In this document: one piece after another, positions 46,375 to 55,530 of the stretch
Layout: each line of letters starts with the position of its first letter
How positions within the stretch are numbered: the first letter of the stretch is position 1
NCBI RefSeq assembly: GCF_038070005.1
Contig: NZ_JBBPCO010000001.1
Coordinates: forward strand, 210,631 to 274,630
Direction of reading: 5' to 3'
Length of the DNA stretch: 64,000 bases
From: Thermithiobacillus plumbiphilus
GTDB lineage: Bacteria > Pseudomonadota > Gammaproteobacteria > Acidithiobacillales > Thermithiobacillaceae
Notes under the pieces: model-generated
Database searches by the model: none
Told to the model about the DNA's origin: nothing
What the model saw: only the letters and a program-made list of their open reading frames with translations
Translations under genes and position numbers: made by a program

Positions 46375-48774
46375 ATGGCCCTGAAAAAATCCGAACTCTA
46401 CTCCTCGCTCTGGTCGAGCTGCGACGAACTGCGCGGCGGTATGGATGCCAGCCAGTACAAGGACTACGTCCTGGTGCTGCTGTTCATCAAGTACATCAGC
46501 GACAAGTATGCCGGCCAGCCCTTCGCGCCCATTGAAATTCCGCTGGGCGCGAGCTTTCGGGATATGGCTGCCCTCAAGGGCAAGCCTGATATCGGCGACC
46601 AGATCAACAAGAAGATCATCGCTCCGCTGGCCAACGCCAATCAGCTCTCCGACATGCCGGACTTCAACGACGTCAACAGGCTCGGCAGCGGTAAGGAGAT
46701 GGTGGAGCGTCTCACCAATCTCATCGCCATCTTTGAGAACAAGGCCCTTGATTTCTCCCGGAATCGCGCCGAGGGCGACGACATTCTGGGCGACGCCTAC
46801 GAATACCTCATGCGCCACTTTGCCACCGAAAGCGGCAAGAGCAAGGGGCAGTTCTACACGCCCGCCGAGGTCAGCCGCATCATGGCGCAGATCATCGGCA
46901 TCCGTGAGGCTAGGACCAGCGCCGCTACCACCGTCTATGACCCGACCTGCGGCTCCGGCTCTCTGCTCCTGAAAGTGGGCGATGAGGCCGGCAGCGAAGT
47001 TACCCTCTACGGCCAGGAAAAGGACGCCGCCACCAGCGGCCTGGCCCGCATGAACATGATTCTGCACAACAACCCCACCGCGCTCATCGTGCAGGGCAAT
47101 ACCCTGGCCGATCCCAGGTTCAGAGACGGCGACAGGCTCAAGACCTTCGACTATGTGGTCGCCAATCCGCCATTTTCCGATAAACGCTGGAGCACCGGCC
47201 TCGATCCGCTGCATGATCCCTACGAGCGCTTCCAACCCTTCGGTGTGCCGCCCGCCAAGCAGGGCGACTATGCCTATCTGCTGCACATCGTCCGCTCGCT
47301 GAAATCCACCGGCAAGGGCGCCTGCATCCTGCCCCATGGCGTACTGTTTCGCGGCAATGCCGAGGCCGATATCCGCCGCGCGCTCGTGCGCAAGGGCTAC
47401 ATCAAGGGCATCATCGGCCTGCCGGCCAATCTCTTTTATGGCACTGGCATTCCCGCCTGCATCATCGTCATTGACAAGGAGCATGCCCAGCACCGTCAGG
47501 GCATCTTCATGATCGATGCCAGTCAGGGCTTCATGAAGGACGGCCCCAAGAACCGCCTGCGGTCACAGGACATTCACCGCATCGTCGATACCTTCAAAAA
47601 ACAGCGTGACGTACCCAAATACGCGCGCATGGTCCCACTGGCAGAGATCGAAAGGAACGAGTACAACCTCAACCTGCCGCGCTACATCGATGGCACTGAA
47701 GCCGAAGACCGCCAGGACATCGAAGGCCACCTGAAAGGGGGCATACCCGTGGCGGACCTCGAAGCGCTACAACCTTACTGGGATGTCTGCCCGCACCTGA
47801 AATCCGCGCTGTTCAAGCCCTGCCGGCCCGGCTACCTCGATCTCGCCGTGGACAAGGCTGCCATCAAGACCCGCATCTACCAGCACCCGGAATTTACCGC
47901 CTTCATCAATGGCATGAATGATCACTTTGCCGCCTGGCGCGATCGCGCAGCGCAAACCCTCAAGGCGCTCACTCCCGGCTTCCACCCCAAGGAAGTCATT
48001 GCCGAACTCTCCGAGGACCTGCTCGCCCACTACACGGCGCAGCCGCTCATCGACAAGTATGACGTCTACCAGCACCTCATGGACTACTGGGCGGCGATCA
48101 TGCAGGACGACTGCTATCTCATCGCAGCCGATGGCTGGCAGGCCGCGACCACCCGCATCATCGAAGCCGATAAAAAGGGCAAGGAAAAGGACAAGGGCTG
48201 GACCTGCGACCTCGTCCCCAAGGCGCTGATCGTCGCCCGCTACTACGCCGAGGATCAGGACGCTATCGACCTGCTCGCTCTGGAGCTGGAAAGCGTGACC
48301 GCCAGGATCGCCGAGCTGGAGGAGGAACACGGTGGCGAGGAGGGCGCTTTCAGCGAACTCGACAAGGTCAACAAGGCCAACGTCGCCGCCCGGCTGAAGG
48401 AAATCCGCGGGGACGCGGAAGCCCGGACTGAGGCCGCAGCTCTCCGCGACTGGCTCGAACTCAACGCAGAGGAAGCCGAGCTCAAGAAGCGCCTCAAGGA
48501 AGCCGAGGCCGTGCTCGACGCCAGGGTCTACGCCTACTACCCCAAGCTCAGCCAGGCCGAAATCAAGACGCTGGTGGTGGATGACAAATGGCTTGCCGCG
48601 CTGGACAAGGACATCCACAGCGAGATGGACCGCATCAGCCAGCGGCTCACCCAGCGCGTGCGGATGCTTGCCGAGCGCTACGAAACCCCGCTGCCGCAAA
48701 TGATCAGCCGCGTGGCCGAACTGGAGGCCAAAGTCAACCGCCATCTTGAGAAGATGGGGTTCGCATGGAAGTGA
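46375..48774 (+). CDS. hsdM: Type I restriction-modification methyltransferase (M) subunit
   Basis: A 799-residue HsdM. The N-terminal helical domain (SSLWSSCDELRGGMDASQYKDYVLVLLFIKYISDKY) is followed by the N6-adenine methyltransferase core with YDPTCGSGSLLLK (SAM-binding) and the catalytic VVANPPF. The long C-terminal part (about residues 480-799) is helical and coiled-coil rich (ARIAELEEEHGGEEGAF...), longer than in E. coli HsdM. With HsdS it methylates the host recognition site. It begins the defence operon and overlaps hsdS by 10 nt. Confidence 0.95.
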   Translation: MALKKSELYSSLWSSCDELRGGMDASQYKDYVLVLLFIKYISDKYAGQPFAPIEIPLGASFRDMAALKGKPDIGDQINKKIIAPLANANQLSDMPDFNDVNRLGSGKEMVERLTNLIAIFENKALDFSRNRAEGDDILGDAYEYLMRHFATESGKSKGQFYTPAEVSRIMAQIIGIREARTSAATTVYDPTCGSGSLLLKVGDEAGSEVTLYGQEKDAATSGLARMNMILHNNPTALIVQGNTLADPRFRDGDRLKTFDYVVANPPFSDKRWSTGLDPLHDPYERFQPFGVPPAKQGDYAYLLHIVRSLKSTGKGACILPHGVLFRGNAEADIRRALVRKGYIKGIIGLPANLFYGTGIPACIIVIDKEHAQHRQGIFMIDASQGFMKDGPKNRLRSQDIHRIVDTFKKQRDVPKYARMVPLAEIERNEYNLNLPRYIDGTEAEDRQDIEGHLKGGIPVADLEALQPYWDVCPHLKSALFKPCRPGYLDLAVDKAAIKTRIYQHPEFTAFINGMNDHFAAWRDRAAQTLKALTPGFHPKEVIAELSEDLLAHYTAQPLIDKYDVYQHLMDYWAAIMQDDCYLIAADGWQAATTRIIEADKKGKEKDKGWTCDLVPKALIVARYYAEDQDAIDLLALELESVTARIAELEEEHGGEEGAFSELDKVNKANVAARLKEIRGDAEARTEAAALRDWLELNAEEAELKKRLKEAEAVLDARVYAYYPKLSQAEIKTLVVDDKWLAALDKDIHSEMDRISQRLTQRVRMLAERYETPLPQMISRVAELEAKVNRHLEKMGFAWK

Positions 48775-49994
48775 GGGAGCTCAGTGCCGATTATGTGATC
48801 ACGACCGCGCCGCAGGTGCCGAAAGGCTACAAGCAGACCGAGGCGGGGGTGATCCCGGCGGATTGGGAAGTGAAATCCCTTGACTCGACGGCTTTTGTCA
48901 CGAGCGGCAAGAGGTTACCATTGGGTCGCGCCTTAACCGATCATGAGACACCGCACCCGTACATCAGAGTCACCGATATGCGTCCTGGAACAGTGGCGCT
49001 CAGCGACATCAAGTTCGTGCCGGTTGATGCGTTTCCAGCTATCAAGCAATATCGAATCTTCAAGAATGATATTTTTATCTCAGTTGCTGGGACGTTGGGG
49101 ATCGTCGGCAAAATCCCCTCTGAGCTGGATGGAGCAAATCTGACGGAGAACGCTGACCGGATAACAAACATTACCTGTTCGCAAGACTATCTTCTTTATA
49201 TTCTGATGTCGCCGCTGATTCAGAATGTGATTGACTCTTTGCAGACTGTTGGAGCACAGCCGAAACTCGCCCTCTCACGTATTAGAAAATTTAATATTCC
49301 CCTCCCGCCCACCAAAACCGAGCAAGAAGCCATTGCCGTGGCCTTGAGCGATGCGGATGCGCTCATTGAATCCCTGGAACAACTCCTGTCCAAAAAGCGC
49401 CAGATCAAGCAAGGCGCCATGCAGGAACTGCTCACCGGCGAGAGGCACTTGCCGGGATTCAGTGGGGAGTGGGTGGTGAAGCGGTTGGGTGATGTGGTAG
49501 AGATTAACAAAGGAGAGCTAATCACGGAGAAGAACGCAGTTCCGGGCCCGATCCCCGTGATTGCTGGGGGGAAGAGACCTGCTTATTCCCACAACCGCGC
49601 AAACCGTAAGGGCAAGACCATTACGGTCAGCGGCTCCGGAGCCAGCGCCGGCTATGTCGCCTACTATGACATTCCCATCTTTGCCTCTGACTGCTCAACC
49701 ATCGGAGAAGGCACGAGTTACGCGGTCGAGTTCATCTATTTTGTTCTTCTGCTGAATCAGTGCGCTATTTACAAGACACAGACAGGCGGAGCGCAGCCAC
49801 ACATTCATCCAAACGATTTGCGACCACTGACCATTTCGGTTCCCGCGACTAAAGAAGAACAAACCGCCATCGCCGCCGTGCTCTCCGACATGGACGCCGA
49901 GATTGCTGCACTCGAAGAAAAGCTCGCCAAGGCCCGCGCCATCAAGCAGGGCATGATGCAGGAACTGCTTACCGGCAGGATTCGGTTGGTATGA
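48765..49994 (+). CDS. hsdS: Type I restriction-modification specificity (S) subunit
   Basis: A 409-residue HsdS with two target-recognition domains (about residues 20-190 and 230-380), each followed by a conserved helical repeat: ...KTEQEAIAVALSDADALIESLEQLLSKKRQIKQGAMQELLTG and ...KEEQTAIAAVLSDMDAEIAALEEKLAKARAIKQGMMQELLTG. The duplicated repeat sets the spacing of the bipartite DNA site. The first recognition domain is visibly richer in A/T than the flanks, as expected for a frequently exchanged domain. It overlaps the next gene by 4 nt. Confidence 0.95.
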   Translation: MEVRELSADYVITTAPQVPKGYKQTEAGVIPADWEVKSLDSTAFVTSGKRLPLGRALTDHETPHPYIRVTDMRPGTVALSDIKFVPVDAFPAIKQYRIFKNDIFISVAGTLGIVGKIPSELDGANLTENADRITNITCSQDYLLYILMSPLIQNVIDSLQTVGAQPKLALSRIRKFNIPLPPTKTEQEAIAVALSDADALIESLEQLLSKKRQIKQGAMQELLTGERHLPGFSGEWVVKRLGDVVEINKGELITEKNAVPGPIPVIAGGKRPAYSHNRANRKGKTITVSGSGASAGYVAYYDIPIFASDCSTIGEGTSYAVEFIYFVLLLNQCAIYKTQTGGAQPHIHPNDLRPLTISVPATKEEQTAIAAVLSDMDAEIAALEEKLAKARAIKQGMMQELLTGRIRLV

Positions 49995-51499
49995 CGCCAC
50001 TGCGTATCTTCATCAGCAGCGTGCAGAAGGAGTTCGCCGAGGAGCGGACGGCTTTGCGCGACTATCTGCGTGGCGATGCGCTGATGCGCCGTTTCTTCGA
50101 GCCAGTGCTGTTCGAGGAACTGCCCGCCGCGGACCGCCGGGCGGATGCGGTCTACCTGGAGGAAGTGGAGCACTGCGACCTCTACGTGGGCCTGTTCGGC
50201 CATGAGTACGGCGCGCAGGATGCACAGGGCATTGCGCCAACCGAGCGGGAATTCGCGCTGGCTACAAGGCTGCACAAGCCGCGCCTGATCTTCGTCAAGG
50301 GCGCCGACGACCAGGCCCGCCACCCGAAAATGCAGGCGCTTGTGCAGCGTGCCGGCAATGAGCTGGTGCGTCGCCGCTTTGCCACTAGCGCCGAGCTGAT
50401 TGCCGGGGTCTATGCCGCCTTGGTGCAGGTTCTGGAAGCGCGGCAACTGATCCGCAACGGGCCCTTCGACGCAGCACCCTGTACGAAGGCCACGCTCGCT
50501 GATCTGGACGAGGAGAAAATGCGGCGCTTTCTCCGCGAGGCCCGTCGCGCCCGAGGCTTTCCGCTGGCAGAGGAAGCCTCTCCCGAGGAGCTGCTGACCC
50601 ATCTGAATTTGCTGGACAACGGGCGGCTGGTGCATGCCGCCGTGCTGCTGTTTGGCCGCCAGCCGCAGCGCTTTCTGATTTCGTCCGAGCTCAAATGCGC
50701 ACATTTCCATGGTACCGAGGTAGCGAAGCCGATCCCTTCCTACCAGGTCTACAAGGGTACGGTGTTCGATCTGGTGGATCAGGCGGTGGATTTCGTGATG
50801 TCGAAGATCAACCTGCGGGTTGGTACACGGGCTGAGGGGCCGCAGGTGCCGGTGGCCTATGAAATCCCGCGCGAGGTCGTGACCGAGGCCATCGTCAATG
50901 CCGTGGCGCACCGGGATTACACCAGTAACGGCAGCGTGCAGGTGATGCTGTTTGCCGACCGGCTGGAAGTCTGGAATCCGGGCGGCTTGCCGCCTTCGCT
51001 GACCTTGGAGAAGCTGCGTCAACCGCACGGTTCGGTGCCGTTCAACCCGCTGCTGGCAGAGCCATTGTATCTGGCCCGCTACATCGAGCGCATGGGTACG
51101 GGCACTGGCGACATGATCCGGCTCTGCCGCGAAGCGGGGTTGCCGGAGCCGGAATTCAGGGTAAACGATGGGTTCGTAACCATCATTCGGCGCCAGGTCG
51201 GGGAAGTTACCGGGGAAGTTACCGGGGAAGTTACCGGGGAAGTTACCGGGGAAGTTACCGGGGAAGTCGAGCGTGTGGTGCTGGTGCTTCAGGGCGAGAT
51301 GAGGCGCGCTGACATTCAGGAGGCTCTGGGTTTGAAGCACGAGGATTATTTCCGAGAGGCATACTTGGTTCCGGCATTGCAGGCCGGTTGCGTGGCCATG
51401 ACCATTCCGGACAAACCCAGGAGCAGCCGGCAGAAATACCGGCTTACGGCAAAGGGCGAAGCTCTGCGCAAACGCCTGCTCAAGGAGAAACAGGAATGA
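49991..51499 (+). CDS. DUF4062 / AlbA-type ATP-binding regulator with GEVT repeat, inside the type I R-M operon
   Basis: A 502-residue protein with three parts. Residues 1-~110 are a DUF4062 domain (RIFISSVQKEFAEERTALRDYL..., YVGLFGHEYG). Then comes an AlbA_2/HATPase_c_4-like region with NAVAHRDYTSNGSVQVMLFADRLEVWNPGG. The C-terminal part is a winged-helix-like region after five tandem GEVT units. DUF4062 proteins occur with signalling and defence systems; the ATP-binding part resembles Schlafen/AlbA-type regulators. Its stop overlaps the hsdR start (ATGA), and its start overlaps hsdS, so it is an integral member of the operon. Function is inferred from context only. Confidence 0.85.
   Translation: MTPLRIFISSVQKEFAEERTALRDYLRGDALMRRFFEPVLFEELPAADRRADAVYLEEVEHCDLYVGLFGHEYGAQDAQGIAPTEREFALATRLHKPRLIFVKGADDQARHPKMQALVQRAGNELVRRRFATSAELIAGVYAALVQVLEARQLIRNGPFDAAPCTKATLADLDEEKMRRFLREARRARGFPLAEEASPEELLTHLNLLDNGRLVHAAVLLFGRQPQRFLISSELKCAHFHGTEVAKPIPSYQVYKGTVFDLVDQAVDFVMSKINLRVGTRAEGPQVPVAYEIPREVVTEAIVNAVAHRDYTSNGSVQVMLFADRLEVWNPGGLPPSLTLEKLRQPHGSVPFNPLLAEPLYLARYIERMGTGTGDMIRLCREAGLPEPEFRVNDGFVTIIRRQVGEVTGEVTGEVTGEVTGEVTGEVERVVLVLQGEMRRADIQEALGLKHEDYFREAYLVPALQAGCVAMTIPDKPRSSRQKYRLTAKGEALRKRLLKEKQE
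51200..51268 (+). repeat. 12-bp in-frame tandem repeat (5 full copies plus a partial one)
   Basis: The unit GGGGAAGTTACC is repeated five times without mismatch, then GGGGAAGTC. Each unit encodes GEVT, so copy-number changes keep the reading frame. It links the ATP-binding and winged-helix parts of the DUF4062 protein. Confidence 0.95.
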
Positions 51500-54400
51500 G
51501 CATGAACCCCATCGGCCAGCCGGAACGCGCCACCCAGGACCGCATCATCAATCTGTTCCGCAACGAGCTGAAATATCGCTATCTGGGCGACTGGAGCGAG
51601 CGCCCCGACAACAGCAATATCGAAGAAGGTATGCTGAAAGCCTGGCTGAGCCAGCGCGGCCATGACCCGGCGCAGATCGCCGTGGCGCTGCACAAACTGC
51701 GCACCGAGGCGGGCAAGCATGACCGCACGCTCTATGGCAACAATCAGGCCGTGTACCGGCTGCTGCGCTATGGCGTGCCGGTGAAGACCGAGGCCGGCCA
51801 TGTCACCGAAACCGTGCATCTGATCGACTGGCGTGACCCGGAACGCAATGACTTCGCCTTGGCCGAGGAGGTCACGCTCAGGGGCAACCACGAGCGGCGG
51901 CCGGACATCGTGCTCTATGTAAACGGTATTGCCATCGGAGTGATTGAACTCAAGAATAGTCGCGTCTCCATCGGCGATGGCATCCGGCAGTTACTCTCCA
52001 ACCAGCAGCAGGCATTCAATGCCTGGTTCTTCTCCACCGTGCAGATAGTGTTCGCAGGCAATGATTCCGAAGGGCTGAAATATGGCGCGACGGAAACTCA
52101 GGAGAAGTATTTCCTCACCTGGAAGGAAGATGAGGCTGACAATCGCGGCTACAAGCTGGATAAGTACCTGGGCAAAATGTGCGGCAAGGCGCGGCTGATC
52201 GAGCTCATGTACGACTTCGTGCTCTTTGACGGCGGGGTCAAGAAGCTGCCGCGCGCGCATCAGTATTTCGGCATCCAGGCGGCGCAGGAATATGTGCGCG
52301 AACGCCGGGGTGGCATCATCTGGCACACGCAGGGCAGCGGCAAGAGCATTGTCATGGTGCTGCTGGCCAGGTGGATTCTGGAGAACAGGCCCGAGGCGCG
52401 GGTGGTCATCATTACCGATCGGGACGAACTGGACAAGCAGATCGAGCGGGTTTTCACCGATGCAGGCGAGCCGATCCATCGTACCCGCAGCGGCCGTGAT
52501 CTGTTTGCCCAGCTCGGACAATCCAGGCCGCGTTTGCTGTGCTCGCTCATCCACAAATTCGGCCCCAAGGATGGGGATGACTTTGACGGCTTCATCCGGG
52601 AGCTGGAAGCCCAGCCAAGCCCGACGGTGGGCGAGGTGTTCGTGTTCGTGGACGAATGCCACCGCACCCAAAGCGGCAAGCTGCACCGGGTGATGAAGGC
52701 GATCATGCCGAATGCCGTATTCATCGGCTTTACCGGCACGCCGCTGCTGAAGCAAGACAAGGCAAGCAGCTTGGAGGTCTTCGGCGGCTACATTCATACT
52801 TACAAGTTCAGCGAGGCCGTAGCGGACGAGGTGGTGCTCGATCTTGTCTACGAAGCGCGGGATATCGATCAGCGACTGAGATCACAGGACCGGATCGATG
52901 CCTGGTTCGACGCCAAGAGCAGGGGCCTCAACGATTGGCAGAAGGCGGAGCTGCGGCAGCAGTGGGGCACCATGCAGAAGGTGCTGAGCTCGCGTTCGCG
53001 CATGGAGCGGGTGGTCAGCGACATCATTTTTGATTTTGGCACCAAGCGGCGGCTGTCCGATGCCCGGGGTAACGCCATTCTGGTGGCGTCCAGCATCTTT
53101 GAGGCGTGCAAATACTACACTCTGTTCCAGAAAACCCCGTTCAAGGGCAAATGCGCGGTAGTCACCTCCTATAATCCGCAGGCGCGGGACATCACCCTGG
53201 AGGAAACCGGCGCCAATACCGAAACCGATAAGCAGTTCATCTACAACACCTATATTGAACTGCTGAAGGACGTCGAAGCCCATTCGGGCATGAGCAAAAC
53301 CGAAACCTACGAGGAGCGGGCCAAGCAACTCTTCGCCAAAGAACCTGCAAACATGAAGCTGCTGGTCGTGGTGGACAAACTGCTGACCGGTTTTGACGCG
53401 CCCCCCTGTACCTATCTCTACATCGACAAATCCATGCAGGATCACGGCCTGTTCCAGGCCATCTGCCGCACCAACCGCCTGGACGGCGATGACAAGGACT
53501 TCGGCTACATCGTGGATTACAAGGACCTTTTCAGGAAGGTCGAGAAGGCCATTGCCGTCTACACCTCGGAGCTGGATCATAGTGCCGGCGGGGCAGACCC
53601 GGAAGTGCTGTTGCAGGACCGGCTGAACAAGGGCAGGGAACGTCTTGATAGTGCCATTGAAGCCCTGGCTCTACTCTGCGAGCCGGTGGAGCCGCCCAGG
53701 GACGAACTGGCGCATATTCATTATTTCTGCGGCAACACGGAAGATCCGTCCGACCTGCAAGCGCGCGAGCCGCAGCGGGCGGCGCTCTACAAGGCAACGG
53801 TCGCGTTGCTGCGCGCCTATGCCAACATCGCCGATGAGCTGGAGGCCGCAGGTTATGATGCGACGGAGATCGCGCGCATCCGGCAATTACTTGATCACTA
53901 CCTGAATCTGCGCGAGATCATCCGCAGAGCCAGCGGCGAGAGCCTGGACCTCAAGACTTACGAGGCCGACATGCGGCACCTCATCGACACCTACATCGAG
54001 GCAGACGAGCCACGCAAGATCTCGCCTTTCGACAATCTGGGCCTGCTGGAACTGATCGTAAAAACCGGCATCAATGACGCAATTGCCGCCCGGTTGGGTC
54101 GAATGAAGGGCAACCCGGGCGCCATTGCCGAGACCATCGAGAATAACGTCCGGAGCAAGATCATCAAGGAACATCTCAATGATCCCGCTTATTACGAGAA
54201 GATGTCGGCCCTGCTGGATGAAATCATCGCCAATCGCAAGGCAAAGGCCATCGAGTATGAGGAATATTTGAAAAAGATCGCAGAGCTGGTGCGTCAGGTT
54301 GAGACAGGGCATGCGGATGACACACCCGAGGCGCTGCAAAGAAGCCCTTCCGTGCGCGCGCTCTATAACAATCTCAAGCCAAAATCTGCGAACATGCCCA

Positions 54401-54621
54401 GGGCAAGGGAAATGCATGGGGATTATCGGTTTGACGGCGACCAAGTGCTGAGCCTGGCGATGAAGATTGATGAAACGGTGAAAAAGGTACGTCCGGATGA
54501 CTGGCGTGGCTTCCAGGCCAGAGAAAACGTCATCAAGCGAGCCTTGCTGCCGCTGTTGGGCCAGAACACGGCAGAGGTGGATCGCATCTTCCTGATCATC
54601 AAGCAGCAGGCGGAATACTGA
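51496..54621 (+). CDS. hsdR: Type I restriction enzyme endonuclease/translocase (R) subunit
   Basis: A 1041-residue HsdR. The N-terminal PD-(D/E)xK nuclease is visible as RRPDIVLYVNGIAIGVIELKN. The SF2 translocase motor has Walker A in WHTQGSGKSIVMVLLA, Walker B DECHRTQSG and the FTGTPLL motif. The C-terminal helical domain contacts HsdM. With HsdM and HsdS it cleaves unmethylated DNA after ATP-driven translocation. The ATG at 51496 follows AAGGAGA by 7 nt; the longer frame to 51388 lies in the previous gene. The stop overlaps the next start (TGATG). Confidence 0.95.
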   Translation: MSMNPIGQPERATQDRIINLFRNELKYRYLGDWSERPDNSNIEEGMLKAWLSQRGHDPAQIAVALHKLRTEAGKHDRTLYGNNQAVYRLLRYGVPVKTEAGHVTETVHLIDWRDPERNDFALAEEVTLRGNHERRPDIVLYVNGIAIGVIELKNSRVSIGDGIRQLLSNQQQAFNAWFFSTVQIVFAGNDSEGLKYGATETQEKYFLTWKEDEADNRGYKLDKYLGKMCGKARLIELMYDFVLFDGGVKKLPRAHQYFGIQAAQEYVRERRGGIIWHTQGSGKSIVMVLLARWILENRPEARVVIITDRDELDKQIERVFTDAGEPIHRTRSGRDLFAQLGQSRPRLLCSLIHKFGPKDGDDFDGFIRELEAQPSPTVGEVFVFVDECHRTQSGKLHRVMKAIMPNAVFIGFTGTPLLKQDKASSLEVFGGYIHTYKFSEAVADEVVLDLVYEARDIDQRLRSQDRIDAWFDAKSRGLNDWQKAELRQQWGTMQKVLSSRSRMERVVSDIIFDFGTKRRLSDARGNAILVASSIFEACKYYTLFQKTPFKGKCAVVTSYNPQARDITLEETGANTETDKQFIYNTYIELLKDVEAHSGMSKTETYEERAKQLFAKEPANMKLLVVVDKLLTGFDAPPCTYLYIDKSMQDHGLFQAICRTNRLDGDDKDFGYIVDYKDLFRKVEKAIAVYTSELDHSAGGADPEVLLQDRLNKGRERLDSAIEALALLCEPVEPPRDELAHIHYFCGNTEDPSDLQAREPQRAALYKATVALLRAYANIADELEAAGYDATEIARIRQLLDHYLNLREIIRRASGESLDLKTYEADMRHLIDTYIEADEPRKISPFDNLGLLELIVKTGINDAIAARLGRMKGNPGAIAETIENNVRSKIIKEHLNDPAYYEKMSALLDEIIANRKAKAIEYEEYLKKIAELVRQVETGHADDTPEALQRSPSVRALYNNLKPKSANMPRAREMHGDYRFDGDQVLSLAMKIDETVKKVRPDDWRGFQARENVIKRALLPLLGQNTAEVDRIFLIIKQQAEY

Positions 54622-55337
54622 TGCCTGCCCGGATTCAGTTGGGCGAGCTTGCGGTGGAAGTGGAGTTCAAGCGGATCAAGAACATCCATCTGAGCGTCTA
54701 TCCACCCGATGGCCGGGTGCGTATTGCGGCCCCATCGCGCATGAGCCTCGACACCATCCGCGTGTTTGCCATTACCAAGCTCGGCTGGATCAAACAACAG
54801 CAGAAAAAGCTGCGGGAGCAGGAACGCGAAACACCACGCGAGTACCTCGACCGTGAGAGTCATTACGTATGGGGCAAGCGTTTCCTGCTCCAGGTGGAAG
54901 AGGGGGATGCCGCGCCCACTGTGGCCCTGAAGCACAGCCGGATATTATTGCGGGTACGCCCAGGGAGCGAGGAGGCAAAGAGGCAGGCCGTCCTGGAAGG
55001 GTGGTACCGCGAGCAAATCCGGAAAGCCGTGCCCCTGCTGATTGGAAAATGGGAGCCGGTGATCGGGGTAAAGGTATGCCAATCTTTCGTGCAGCGGATG
55101 AAAACCCGCTGGGGAAGTTGCAATCCGGCCAGTCGCAGCATTCGACTGAACACGGACTTGGCCAAAAAACCGCGCGAGTGTCTGGAATATATCGTGGTGC
55201 ACGAAATGGTGCATCTGCTGGAGCCCACGCATAACACCCGTTTTGTCGCGCTGATGGAGCAATTCATGCCGGACTGGCGTATCCGCCGCGACAGGCTAAA
55301 CCAGTTGCCGGTGCGCCATGAGGATTGGGGCTACTGA
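54621..55337 (+). CDS. YgjP-like (DUF45, M48-type) zinc metallopeptidase
   Basis: A 238-residue protein with the YgjP/DUF45 fold: the RKIKNIHLSVYPPDGRVRIAAP-like N-terminal region, then the SprT/WSS1-like motif MKTRWGSCN...VVHEMVHLLEPTHNTRF with HExxH and a third His. Members are often found next to type I restriction genes but their role there is not established. Protein-DNA complex processing is a possible function based on fold alone. Its ATG overlaps the hsdR stop codon. Confidence 0.88.
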   Translation: MPARIQLGELAVEVEFKRIKNIHLSVYPPDGRVRIAAPSRMSLDTIRVFAITKLGWIKQQQKKLREQERETPREYLDRESHYVWGKRFLLQVEEGDAAPTVALKHSRILLRVRPGSEEAKRQAVLEGWYREQIRKAVPLLIGKWEPVIGVKVCQSFVQRMKTRWGSCNPASRSIRLNTDLAKKPRECLEYIVVHEMVHLLEPTHNTRFVALMEQFMPDWRIRRDRLNQLPVRHEDWGY

Positions 55338-55530
55338 AGCAAGGAGCCTGAAGAAACAAGTCTGCCAACAGTAATGAATTGTGCGACTATTAGGTTGTCC
55401 CACCGCCTGCGCTGCAATTCACACAGTTACCCTGGCCCGGACGCCAGCCCGGGGAACCCGGCTTGGTTGCCCGCAAGTGGCCGAATACCGGCTCCTATTT
55501 TGAGAGTAAAGCTTCCACTGCATTGCTATC

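Noticed and set aside
49805-51340. Minus-strand frame with GNFP tandem repeats
   Set aside because: The repeat is only the reverse reading of the GEVT minisatellite; the plus-strand gene has clear domains and coupled start and stop codons.
55338-55530. Possible small gene or RNA in the gap before the STAND-like gene
   Set aside because: No open frame with a ribosome-binding site and no convincing hairpin with a T-run; treated as a promoter region without a recognisable feature.
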